A DNA stretch of 35,000 nucleotides from NCBI GenBank assembly GCA_018398765.1, contig JAHBMJ010001002.1, positions 1 to 35,000 of the forward strand. Direction: 5' to 3'. The stretch is from Chromera velia. Lineage: Eukaryota > Sar > Chromeraceae. Each line of letters opens with the position of its first letter. Position 1 is the first letter of the stretch. Positions 1 through 8,689 of the stretch are shown one piece after another. The position numbers and the translations under genes were made by a program. The notes below the pieces were generated by a model that did no database searches, was not told the DNA's origin, and was given only the letters and a program-made list of their open reading frames with translations.

Positions 1-108
1 TTTTGAAGTATGTGCCATTGAGTGTAGAGACCCAAGATCATAGCGAGAGCCGGCCACAGCAACAGCACACTCCACAAGGAGGAGAATAGAAAAAAACAAC
101 AGTCGCAT
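1..108 (-). CDS. secreted small protein, copy 1 (5' part only, runs off the window)
   Basis: The start codon is the complement of 106-108 and the frame stays open to the window edge (36 codons). The product begins MRLLFFSILLLVECAVAVAG, a clear signal peptide with a hydrophobic core and small residues before a likely cleavage site. It continues with SRYDLGSLHSMAHTSK, which matches residue by residue, with a few substitutions, the start of the second copy at 1824 on the same strand. The function is unknown. The upstream 236 bp are shared with copy 2, so both copies probably had the same promoter. The rest of the gene lies outside the window, so I cannot say whether this copy is intact. Confidence 0.55.
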   Translation of the reverse strand, partial: MRLLFFSILLLVECAVAVAGSRYDLGSLHSMAHTSK

Positions 109-252
109 TTCAGCGAATCACATGGCTGAAAAGCTATCAGAGGAAGTTAGGGAAGTCAAAAGCGTGTGAATGGTCACTGAGGCTAAGCAAACAGGACATA
201 GAAGGACAGATAATAGGTAGTGTCCCATCGTATCTCATATCACTTACATGAG

Positions 253-274
253 CATGCATGCAATTGCATGCATG
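253..274. repeat. 22-bp perfect palindrome in the upstream region of copy 1
   Basis: CATGCATG, CAATTG, CATGCATG in succession form a perfect 22-bp palindrome. The same palindrome is unchanged at 1969-1990 upstream of copy 2, although neighbouring bases have diverged. It lies about 145-170 bp upstream of each start codon, so it could be a binding site for a dimeric regulator; this is inference. Confidence 0.6.
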
Positions 275-292
275 TTGCACGCTGTACCACCA

Positions 293-330
293 CGCCGTAC
301 CACCATGCCGTAGTGCCCGGTGGTGCGGCG
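293..330. promoter_or_regulatory. inverted repeat (12-bp arms) upstream of copy 1
   Basis: CGCCGTACCACC at 293-304 pairs with GGTGGTGCGGCG at 319-330 with one mismatch (a G-T pair in RNA), leaving a 14-base loop. The structure is also present at 2009-2046 upstream of copy 2. A role in transcription or RNA folding is only a possibility. Confidence 0.4.
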
Positions 331-346
331 TCGGTCGCCCCCATAC

Positions 347-877
347 GGCTTAGGGAAAGAAAACCACCGGTGGGCGGGGAAAAGAATCTGACGCCTAGTA
401 AAAAAAAGGGGGGGAGGGGGGAAAGAAAAAAAAAAAATCATTAAAATAAAATTTTTGCTTAAGCAGAGGGAGACCGCGTGGCTTAGGGAAAGAAAACCAC
501 CGGTGGGCAGGGAAAAGAATCTGACGCCTAGTAAAAAAAAAGGGGGGAGGGGGAAAAGGGGGGAAAGGAAAAAAAAAAAAAAAAAGATCATTAAAATAAA
601 ATTTTTGCTTAAGCGGAGGGAGACCGCGTGGCTTAGGGAAAGAAAACCACCGGTGGGCGGGGAAAAGAATCTGACGCCTAGTAAAAAAAAGGGGGGGAGG
701 GGGAAAAGAGGGGAAAGGAAAAAAAAAAAAAGATCATTAAAATAAAATTTTTGCTTAAGCGGAGGGAGACCGCGTGGTTTAGGGAAAGAAAACCACCGGT
801 GGGCGGGGAAAAGAATCTGACGCCTAGTAAAAAAAAGGGGGGGAGGGGGAAAAGGGGGGAAAGGAAAAAAAAAAAGG
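347..877. repeat. minisatellite, four units of 133-150 bp, homopurine-rich
   Basis: Four units start with GGCTTAGGGAAAGAAAACCA (GGTTT in the last) at 347, 480, 630 and 776. Each has a conserved 50-bp head, then a purine-only block of A and G runs of varying length, then GATCATTAAAATAAAATTTT and GCTTAAGCGGAGGGAGACCG. The spacing varies (133, 150, 146) because of slippage in the A and G runs. It abuts the end of the 344-bp duplication on the left and cuts off the 3' end of the secreted-protein gene copy 2 on the right. Confidence 0.9.
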
Positions 878-1824
878 AAGCTGTGACTGGCTGATGACAC
901 ATCTTTACCACAGCGATGGCAGGACATCCGCACAGGCAAAACATAGAAATCTTCAGTGAGAGCAATACACTCTCTCAGCCCCTCTGCCTCTGGCCCCCGG
1001 ACATACATCTTTTTCTGGTACTTGTATTTCTCCTCTTCTGCTACCTCAACCCACTCCGCTCCCTCTTTTCGCTCCTTCTCTTTGCCCCGTCTATAGCCCG
1101 AACAGTAGGGACAAACAATCCCATCCCCTCCGGGAAACGTTAAACGCAGTACCTCGTTGCACTCTGGGTTTAGGTTGAAAACCTTGTGGACCCAGTAGTC
1201 TTCAGGCTTTGGTGTTTGGGAAAAAGAGGGGCTCTTTGGTTCAAGCCACTCCTGCGTGAGGTTCCAGAACGGAAGCTGTCTCTCCTTGGCAACTGACAAG
1301 ATAAATTCTTTTTGACAGTCAGTCACCCCCCCTGTCTAATTCAATTGCCCGACCGTTGAAGACAGGGCTAAAGCTTGCTGTGAAGACGGAAGCTGGGAAG
1401 AAGAAGAAGAAGAAGAAGAAGATGCAGCCGAAGCTGCTATGCCTTGTCCTTCCTGGGAAGGGCTTCTCTGAAAATTTGGGTCCTTGGCCTGGTGCCATGT
1501 GCAGCTGCACACAACACGGGCACGGGTCTCTTCTTTTGTGAAGATGTTTCTCTTCACAAGCTTCTCAAAACCCTTGGCGTCAGTGACAGGGCAATCAGCA
1601 ATTTTTTTTAATTCATCTCTGACAAGCGGATTAGATATAGATGACCCCTTTCCTGGAAACGTCTTCAGAAATTTGTATGCCACCTCTTGCAGCTTAGGCT
1701 TCCAATGCTCCCAATCTTTTGAAGTGTGTGCCATTGAGTCCAGAGACCCAAGATCACAGCGAGAGCCGGCCACAGCAACAGCACACTCCACAAAGAGGAG
1801 AATAGAAAAAAACAACAGTCGCAT
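878..1824 (-). pseudogene. secreted zinc-ribbon-like protein, copy 2, with one in-frame TAG and lost C-terminus
   Basis: The start codon is the complement of 1822-1824. The product opens with a signal peptide (MRLLFFSILLFVECAVAVAG) and runs 162 codons to a poly-serine stretch encoded by (GAA)n. A single TAG (1336-1338) follows, and the same frame then stays open with protein-like sequence. This second part contains CPYC at about 1074 and CHRCGK at about 920, two CxxC pairs that suggest a zinc ribbon; the charged stretch between them is KEKERKEGAEW. After about 880 the frame enters the minisatellite and becomes meaningless F/P-rich sequence, so the original C-terminus is missing. No family was recognised. 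It could be a pseudogene, or the 162-aa part could be the real product. Confidence 0.5.
1398..1421. repeat. (GAA)8 trinucleotide repeat encoding poly-Ser on the minus strand
   Basis: This is a perfect GAA/AAG run inside the coding frame of the secreted-protein gene copy 2. It translates as a serine run on the minus strand. Confidence 0.85.
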
Positions 1825-2060
1825 TTCAGCGAATCACATGGCTGAAAAGCTGTCAGAGGAAGTTAAAGAAGTCGAAAGCGTGTGAATGGTCACTGAGGCT
1901 AAGCAGACAGGACATAGAAGGACAAACAATAGGTAGTGTCCCATCGTGTCTCATATCACTTACATGAGCATGCATGCAATTGCATGCATGTTGCACGCTG
2001 TACCACCACGCCGTACCACCATACCGTAGTGCCCGGTGGTGCGGCGTCGGTCGCCCCCAT
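1717..2060. repeat. direct duplication, right copy (partner 1-344)
   Basis: This is the gap-free partner of 1-344. It covers the first 36 codons and the upstream region of the second secreted-protein gene copy. Because the window starts inside the left copy, the true duplicated unit may extend further left. Confidence 0.9.
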
Positions 2061-2680
2061 GCCATGCATGCATCAATATCATCATCCATGGTTTACATTT
2101 TAGCCGCCATCGTGCAAGAGCGACACTAGCGTAGACAACATCCCGCATATGCTGCATGCAATTGGGGTGTTGTTCTTGTGACATTGTACGCTGCAGTACG
2201 CACAAGTTCGATCGATCAAACATGTGGGTACATTCTGCATGGAGCCACTTTAACTCCGCTCATCCTCCACTCTGCCGACCTGTTTATCCTCATACAGATG
2301 CATCGAGCCGTTTGACTTGACCAAGCAGCTGACAACCAGACAGAGTTGCATGCACAGAGAGAGGTGGCCATTTCCTTCTTCAGCTACCCAGCTGCCTGGA
2401 CAAGAAGCATTTTCGACACAGTTTTAACGTCATGTTCCAATACATTGTTTTGCCTTTTTTCTTAGTGCTCCGAGGGAGCTTCTTCAACCTCATGAGTCTC
2501 TTCCCACCAAGTTCCTCACCAGTTTGTAGACTTAGAAATTCGAAGCTCGACTTTCATTCTTCGAAGAAATGCATTGCAAGAATTGAAAAGAAGTCAGCCG
2601 AATAGATCCAGTGGGGAGGGGTTGGACTGGTGAAAAGAGCTGCAAATGCGGGCACGTATATATATATACGTTCATTGCAG
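2061..2680. other. no gene seen; upstream or intron DNA
   Basis: No convincing coding frame was found. It ends with a TATATATATA stretch and TTCATTGCAG, a good 3' splice signal for the exon at 2681, so the right part is probably an intron. The left part begins exactly where the 344-bp duplication ends. Confidence 0.4.
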
Positions 2681-2818
2681 GTTGGACCTGGGAAGAAGTT
2701 TCTTTTGGAGTTTGACCGCAGTCAGGGCGAAGAAATGGCAGAGTACATCGACAGGCTAGACATGGAAGGACACAAGATCAAGGTGGTCAGCGTAGAACCA
2801 CTCCATAAAGTGGAATAA
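2681..2818 (+). CDS. terminal exon of an unrecognised gene
   Basis: A 3' splice signal (TTCATTGCAG, 2671-2680) is followed by 45 codons in phase 0 ending in TAA at 2816-2818. The peptide starts VGPGKKFLLEFDRSQGEE and ends EPLHKVE, with a soluble alternating charged/hydrophobic pattern that looks like real protein. No family was recognised and the upstream exons were not found. A donor-like AAG|GTGGTC near 2788 would allow splicing onwards instead, so its status as the last exon is not certain. Confidence 0.35.
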   Translation, partial: VGPGKKFLLEFDRSQGEEMAEYIDRLDMEGHKIKVVSVEPLHKVE

Positions 2819-3530
2819 ACAATGACAGAGTATGGAGGGGCGGGTCTACAAGCCACATTAGCATTCTCTGCGGCCTTTTGGGGTGAATACGGGTAAGCGG
2901 AAGGGGTTGAGTAATAACAGTTCGTGCCATGGGGCAGAATTTGAGGGCTGTCTCATGAAACATGTGCATCGACTAGATGAGTACATTGACACCCTCCGTA
3001 TTCACAAAGGCCCATCAAGACAAAATCAGGGCTCCGGGGAGTCTAAGCTTCTGTATATCGCGGTCTCCTTGCATGAATGTCTCTGTCGCTCTCGATCGTC
3101 TCTGTCTCTGTCTCTGTCTTTCTCCCTCCCCCCCTCTCTCTGTGCATCTATCTCTATCTGTATCTGTATCTCTATATCAGAATCTGTCTCTATCTCTGTC
3201 TATCTATCTATCCATGCATCTTTCTCTCTCTCTCTCTCTATCTCTATCTATGTCTGTTCGGTGGTGCATACATGCGTGTGTGAGTGAGTGAATGCATGTG
3301 TGTGTGTGTGTGTGTGTATGTGTGTGTGTGTGTGTGTGTGTATGTGTGTGTATGTGTGTGACAGAAAGAAAGGAGGGGCCAAGAGAGGGTGTGTCTGTGT
3401 TTACGTGGGCCTGCCGACCTTTTTCTTTTGTTTCGATCGGAAAACCGGTTTAACTCGGATCCCCTATACACTTTTGCTGATCTGAGATGGTTTCTGTTAC
3501 CTTCTTTCAATTTAAATCGTTTCTTTGCAG
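2819..3530. other. non-coding stretch with pyrimidine and (TG)n microsatellites
   Basis: No convincing gene. 2819-3080 is plain sequence, 3088-3245 is (TCTC/TATC)-rich, and 3287-3360 is (TG)n. It ends in TTTCTTTGCAG, so the right end is probably an intron whose acceptor is at 3530. Confidence 0.5.
3088..3360 (+). repeat. composite (TC)n/(TATC)n/(TG)n microsatellite
   Basis: A pyrimidine-rich run with TCTC and TATC units passes into a long TG run on the same strand. The same composition and order appear at 25427-25496, 26562-26613 and 32281-32615. Confidence 0.9.
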
Positions 3531-4008
3531 TCTAGCCACCAACCTGCCCAATTTTTCTTGGACTCTGGTAGACGATGTTGTGAGGGGCATAGGGGGAGCT
3601 GTGTGTCCATCTTCGCTTTCGCTGCCCCAAACTTCCACCAGCGCTGTGGGTCTGGCACTGAGGTGGGGCCTTTCGCTTTCACCTCTTTTGATTGGGGGGG
3701 CTGCCGCGTATTTGGGGGGGAAGTCAGCTCTATCTGTACTGAGAGGATGCTGGGTAACCCTGGAGATACATCCTTTCGGGGGGGGGCGAGAGGAGGGGAA
3801 TGAAGAAAATGAGAAGAAAGAGAGTGTGCAAATCGAACAGACCGAGGACCTGCGTCCTTCCCCATTCTTCAAAAAAGCCTCATTAGATGCAAAACATGTT
3901 TTCATTAGAAAACATGTGAATCTGATGTTATCCATCTTGCTGCAGCTTGGTTTGAATCTTGGCGGCTTAGCAATATTACTTAGCAAGTCAATCGACGAAG
4001 AACAATAA
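3531..4008 (+). CDS. terminal exon, possible membrane protein
   Basis: A 3' splice signal (TTTCTTTGCAG) ends at 3530. The frame then stays open to TAA at 4006-4008. The peptide starts LATNLPNFSWTLVDDVVRGI, has a hydrophobic stretch GLSLSPLLIGGAAAYLGG, a charged middle part (REEGNEENEKKE), and a second hydrophobic stretch LMLSILLQLGLNLGGLAILL before the end SKSIDEEQ. Two membrane segments are plausible. Long frames are also open in another plus frame (to 3803) and on the minus strand (3507-4019), so the choice rests on the more protein-like composition. Function unknown. Confidence 0.3.
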
Positions 4009-4157
4009 TATGAAAACATGCACCCTAGCGTACATTCTAAAAGCCTTCAAGTGAAGCTTGCTAGTCAATTCTCATGAGAAGCATAGTATAGCATAGCATA
4101 CCATGTTGTAGAGCGGGTGGCCGGCTCGCTGCCCGAGGGCCTGCATGGGGTTTAAGC

Positions 4158-4473
4158 TGTATATAAACTTAGACGGGGCTACAGTTCAGTGAACGCTTTT
4201 AATTGCATTCATTGTAAACTGTTTAGAATCTTTAACCTAGAAGAGTTCTCCTATCAGTTCATCAGTCAGATGCTGCCACCTCAATCAAACAAACATGCAG
4301 GCAGACCGATCTTTTCTGACGTCAGGCCATGTCAGAATGCTACATAACAACATGCAACACCTAATTGTGCAACACCCGGCAACACCATTCATGTACGTGC
4401 CTCGCGGCACCGCCACTCTGCAAGCCACGGTACATGGCGTATCGCCCGTCCTAGACGCCAAGCCAGGCCCACA
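4158..4473 (-). repeat. 3' LTR of the chromovirus (complete, 316 bp)
   Basis: It begins TGTATATAAACTTAGAC and ends CCAGGCCCACA on the plus strand. It matches 10039-10307 with 10 differences in 269 bases, and its last 40 bases match 16811-16850 with 4 differences. All 14 differences are transitions. The bases AGC directly before the TGT are shared by both copies. Confidence 0.9.
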
Positions 4474-4923
4474 TCTGCCTGCCGCTTAAAATGCCTCTCA
4501 TTCTCCACTTAACTTAACTTTCAAACTCAGAAAGTCTCTCACAAGCCACTGTGCACACACACACCAAATTGAGCTCCAAACTTCTCGAAGAGAACTGCAG
4601 GCAAACACACTAAAGCAGATCCATATGACTCAGATATACATACACACAATAACACTCACACGCACACTCTCAAACCCAGTCCACACATCTATATCTCAGT
4701 AAAGCAGAACAATAAAAGCGATCCATTATGTATGCATGCAAGTCAGAATGCTACACCCGACCACTCTCTCCAGCTAACTCCTCTCACTGCTGAGAGAGCC
4801 TCATTCCACTTCTCAACTCCATCCCACATCTGCTTACTGTTTGCTTTTCTTTTGCTTCTTCTCGTTTCTTTTCTTTAAAGTGATGAAGAGCCTCTTTTGC
4901 ATACGTCAAATTCGTTATAGGTT
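4474..4923 (-). other. 3' untranslated part of the chromovirus, with candidate polypurine tract
   Basis: It lies between the LTR and the end of the polyprotein. On the element's strand the bases just before the LTR are AAGCGGCAGGCAGA, purine-rich and in the right place for a polypurine tract. The rest is A/C-rich on the plus strand with CACACA motifs. The tail of the broken chromodomain reads in another frame at about 4840-4930. Confidence 0.45.
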
Positions 4924-5630
4924 CTACCACACCAGGTAGTGTAACTGTTTGTCTATCTTTCTGTGATCGAGTATCTCCTCAATTTCATACTCAGTCTCTG
5001 TAGAAGCAGACAAGCGAATAGCAGGCAGGGAATCATTCCTGTCACGTTCATATTTCTTCAAATAGTCCACATTGATAACGTTATGCCCTCTCATGCCTGC
5101 AGGGAATATGAGTTCGTATACATTATTGTGCACTTTCTTCTCTACTTCAAAAGGGTCATAAAACACTGGCTCCAATTTCCCTGCACTTGGCTTTCTATCC
5201 CCTCTGAAATAAGAACTGCGCACAAGCAAAAAATCCCCTAGCTCAAATGCTACTTCCTTCTTGTGTGGATCCACTTGCTTTGCCATCTGTTCTCTCGCTT
5301 TTTGCAGGTTCTCCTTCACCCTCATCACCCCTGCCTCTCTGCGGTCTGCAAAGTCTGCTGCTGGCGGATAGAAAGACTTTGCATAAAGAGAGACAGAAGG
5401 CAGACAAATCGGATCACGTCTATATAGAAATTGAAATGCAGAGATACCTAAAGCAGAGTGAATCGAGTCGCGATAAGCAAACTGACATACAGGCAACCAC
5501 TTCGGCCAGTCTGTTTGGTGTTCATTAACAAAACAGCACAACATCTGCTCAATCGTTTGATTGTCTCTCTCTCTCTCTGTCCGTCTGACTGTGGATGGCC
5601 TCTTATACTCATATTCAATTTCGTTTTCCA
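4840..5630 (-). pseudogene. integrase C-terminal part and broken chromodomain
   Basis: The frame 5631 to 4924 holds the end of the integrase core, overlapping the frame of the upstream part, then a typical Ty3/gypsy C-terminal region: FAYRDSIHSALGISAFQFLY, FELGDFLLVRSSYFRGDRKP, and VYELIFPAGMRGHNVINVDY. It ends with a chromodomain start, YEIEEILDHRKIDKQLHYLVW, cut by a stop at 4924. In another frame just downstream the sequence resumes with VEPITNLTYAKEALHHFKEK, which matches the end of a chromodomain (WEP motif onwards). About ten codons between the two halves are missing. Confidence 0.8.
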
Positions 5631-6287
5631 CAGTCGAGCGAGTTTCTGCCAGAATGCAGAAAGAAAACGAGCATCATGAATCGAATCACTGACCATCAAT
5701 TGAGGTATGCCGTGCTCGCACACAATCCACTCCGAGTCGAAGACAGTGACCACTGTCCCCTTCGCTGTGATCTCCTTGGAGACTGCAGCAAAGAAGGGAA
5801 TTTTGGAGAGATGATCGATAATAGAGAGAATTCTATCCACCCATTCCTCCATAAACATTACTCTGGGCAAACAAAAAAAAAAATCGAGAGAAATCGATTG
5901 AAAAGCAAATTCAGGAATAGAGAGTGGGTGCAATAGTCCTTGCTTCTTCTCTGTTGGTCTTTTTGCTCTCTGGCAGATGTCGCACTTCTTTATATACTGC
6001 TGCACAGACGTATATATATGCAGCCAGTAGAAACTGCTCCCCAATTTTAAGTAGGTCTTTTTCGCTCCCAAATGTCCCCCTGCGGCTGTATCGTGGTGCT
6101 CATATATCAAATTTTTCTGCAACCTTTGTGCTGGTACTACCAGTCGATCATTATAATACAGAAGTCCCTCCTCCAATACAAATGGTTGCACTCTCAGCCG
6201 CAAGGCTGGAGGCACTTCTCTATCAGGGTGCTCTAGTGCTTCCTTAATTTCTTTCCAGAATTTCTCTTCTTCATATCCCTTCTTGAT
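5448..6287 (-). pseudogene. integrase zinc-binding and catalytic core
   Basis: It is in the same frame as RT and RNase H. It shows the HHCC zinc-binding module (HHDTAAGGH, then CDICQRAK) followed by the DDE core. The first Asp is in SLDFFFCLP, the second in VSDSIHDARF (usually SDRDPRF), and the Glu in HPQSDGQRERE (usually HPQTDGQTERVN). The frame is lost near 5560 and continues in the adjacent frame. The residues for the catalytic triad are recognisable, but the frameshift makes the protein non-functional. Confidence 0.85.
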
Positions 6288-6890
6288 TCAGAATCTTTCC
6301 AGCAGTTCTCTGTCTGGCTGCACTCTTGTCTCTAACAACAGCAATGCACACACTTCTTTTCTTTCTTCCTGCACTTCCCTCGATTAAACATTCAACCCCA
6401 GCCGTCTGCTCAGTGCATCAGCCATATGATTCCAAGCATCGGGCATATACCTGGGGCTGATTCCGATCTCGTCAAACATCGAGACGAACCTGGCAGTGCG
6501 TATACGTGGAGACATCAGGGTGCGATTGGCAGAAGTATTTATATACTTGAGCGATTCATGATCGTTCCATACCCTGGTCATGTAACTCATATACGGCCTC
6601 CACATTTTTACAGCAAAGACATATAAAAGAAATTCTTTCTCTCTGATATAATACTTCTTCTCTGCAGGAGACATCCGACGATATACAAATACGCACGGAT
6701 GCAAAAATCCTACTTCAGGATCCTCCTGCATAAGAGCAGCTGCGAGGGTGCCAGTCGACTCACATGTATCACAGAAAATCTTAAACAAGCGAGCGGCCCG
6801 GGGATCAGGGATGTACAGCTCGACTGTATTCTTCATTGCCTCTTTCACAGCCTGAAAGCTCTCTTCTTGTTCTTTCCCTCACATAAATCT
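6288..6890 (-). pseudogene. retrotransposon RNase H domain
   Basis: It reads on in the RT frame after TAG 6891-6893. Visible landmarks are FKIFCDTCESTGTLAAALM (first Asp), KKYYIREKEFLLYVFAVKMW (Glu), VWNDHESLKYI (Asp) and HMADALSRR (last Asp, the usual VADALSR). All four acidic positions of the Ty3/gypsy RNase H are therefore present. In-frame stops occur at about 6882 (TGA), 6384-6386 (TAA) and about 6288 (TGA). The 6384-6288 stretch is the linker to integrase. Confidence 0.85.
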
Positions 6891-8015
6891 CTAACTTCCC
6901 TTCAAGAGTGCATACAGGGGTCCCGCTTTCTCACTGAACTGAGGCATAAATCTTCTGATCCAGTTTGTAAACCCAAAAAATGAGAGTACATCATTTCTGC
7001 TCTTCGAAGTGGGCCACTTGCTGACCTCATCCATCTTGCTGGTCTCTGGCCTCACTCCCGTTCTCGAGATCTTTAACCCAAGGAATACCACCTCACTCTG
7101 CATGAAATGACATTTCGATAATTTTGCATACAATTTATTTTCACTCAGCAAGTGCAAAACAGTCCTGACATGTTGTTTATGCTCCTCTCTCATGCGTGAA
7201 TAAATGAGAATGTCATCGAGAAACACAGACATAAACCGATCGAGACATGAACGAAGGACATACTGAATCAAACGCATGGTGGCAGGCGGTGCATTCATCA
7301 GACCGAACGAGACAACGAGCCATTCATACAATTTATATCGTGTGGTAAATGCTGTCTTGGGGATATCACTCTCTCTCATACGCATTTGATAATAATATTG
7401 ATGGAGGTTGAGAGTTGTAAAGTATCTCGCTCCATGCAATCGATCGATCAAATCCTGTGGGTGCGGCAGAGAATGTTTATCTTTTACTATGATTTTGTTC
7501 AATCTTGTATAATCATAACACATTCTCATTGTTCTGTCCTTCTTCTGTATAAAAAAGACAGGTGCTGCATACGGGGAAGCAGACAGACGAATGAAGCCTT
7601 GCTTTATATATGCATCTATCTACCTCCTCAATTCATCCAGCTCTCCCACAGACAATCGATATAGAGGGCGGGTGGGCGGAGAGTGACCAGGCTTAAGCTC
7701 AATCTTGAAATTGAGATCAGGACCTCGAGACAGCAGTAGTTCAGAGAGTCGGTCAGGGAAGAGAGACGCATGCTCCGCCACAATCTTTTTCACATCACGT
7801 GGCACTTCGTCATCTGGCAGAGCAAAAAAAGCACGCACATCTGATAAATCAGCAGTCAACTGAGCAGGATGAGTAGACGGAAGAGAAGAGAGAATCCCAG
7901 ATCCAAAGTTCCCTTCATTCATTCTCCTTTTTCCTTTTCCCTCACTGACTTCTGCCGTATGCAACATACAGTCACTCTGCTGTGTAAGCGGTCGTGCCGT
8001 CTCTAGTCTCACCAC
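6891..8015 (-). pseudogene. reverse transcriptase domain of the chromovirus
   Basis: The frame begins with the protease-RT linker and the typical entry motif FKIELKPGHSPPTRPLYRLS, then one TAG (7620-7622), then YIKQGFIRLSASPYAAPVFF, MRMCYDYTRLNKIIVKDKHS and FTTLNLHQYYYQMRMRESDI. Next come WLVVSFGLMNAPPATMRLIQ and the catalytic FLDDILIYSR. The Asp of motif A is replaced by Asn (TLNL instead of KLDL), a loss of a metal-binding residue. The connection domain follows (VSKWPTSKSRNDVLSFFGFT). Apart from TAG 7620 and TAG 6891 the frame is uninterrupted. Confidence 0.9.
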
Positions 8016-8090
8016 GTGACAGACGGCACCCTTTCGAATCGCTCATTTTGCCTGCACATTCGACACCACAGGAAGGCATTCTTGTTCTTC

Positions 8091-8655
8091 CTAATAATAA
8101 CCCCCCTTCAACATCATTTCTTCCCCTCGAAAGGAAAACCGAAGAGAACAAGACCAGTGACCAAGTTCTAGCTCATATGCGTTACTCGACTTTCTTTCAA
8201 GGATCACGTCATGACCATCAAGATTAGTAAGCAATGCACCAACAGTCTTTCTGTATCCCTGAACGCAAAGAAACACTGCAGGTGCATACTCACTGACCTT
8301 TTGTCTCCCGGTCTCCTTGAGGGCGACCTTACAGCTCAGTGGTGTCCCAAATCTGCATATATGCAACTGACACTTATGCGCACTTGTGTGCAATCTGGTG
8401 ATCAATAAAAATATCGTCTGCTCCTATGTTGTACATCACTCTCACTGGAACGCCCGCGATCATGCCTTGATAAACAAAACCAGTCTCAAAACTATCATCC
8501 TCATCCTCATCCAGTTCATTTTCTATCTGATCGCCTTTCTGTCCTGCTGTCTCTACTATTTCTCTACGTATCGCAGCATCGCCTTCCACAACGACATCGT
8601 CTTCTTCACTCCTCTTGTGGATCGTTCTCACTCCCGTGACACGCCTCGATCCCAC
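8091..8655 (-). pseudogene. retropepsin-like protease, catalytic Asp lost
   Basis: The frame from 8655 contains an acidic linker (ENELDEDEDDSFE) and FVYQGMIAGVPVRVMYNIGA, then DDIFIDHQIAHKCA. This aligns with the retropepsin pattern 'xxALIDSGAxxxFI', but the D-S/T-G triad is N-I-G, so catalysis should be lost. The next frame, from 8405, has GYRKTVGALLTNLDGHDVIL, the usual flap and second half (GHDVILGM in intact relatives). A frameshift joins the two. Confidence 0.75.
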
Positions 8656-8689
8656 CTTGTGTGCCGGCTGAGCTCGAGGGTGGTATAGT

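Larger units (their letters stand above)
1..344. repeat. direct duplication, left copy (partner 1717-2060)
   Basis: Positions 1-344 align without gaps to 1717-2060 (offset 1716). I count 14 differences in 344 bases (about 96% identity), 13 of them transitions. The copy holds the 5' end of a secreted-protein gene and its upstream region. Similarity stops at 344, two bases before the minisatellite begins, and in the other copy at 2060. Confidence 0.9.

Noticed and set aside
347-877. Regular repeat units that might suggest a CRISPR array
   Set aside because: Units are 133-150 bp with no unique spacers, and the genome is eukaryotic; it is a minisatellite.
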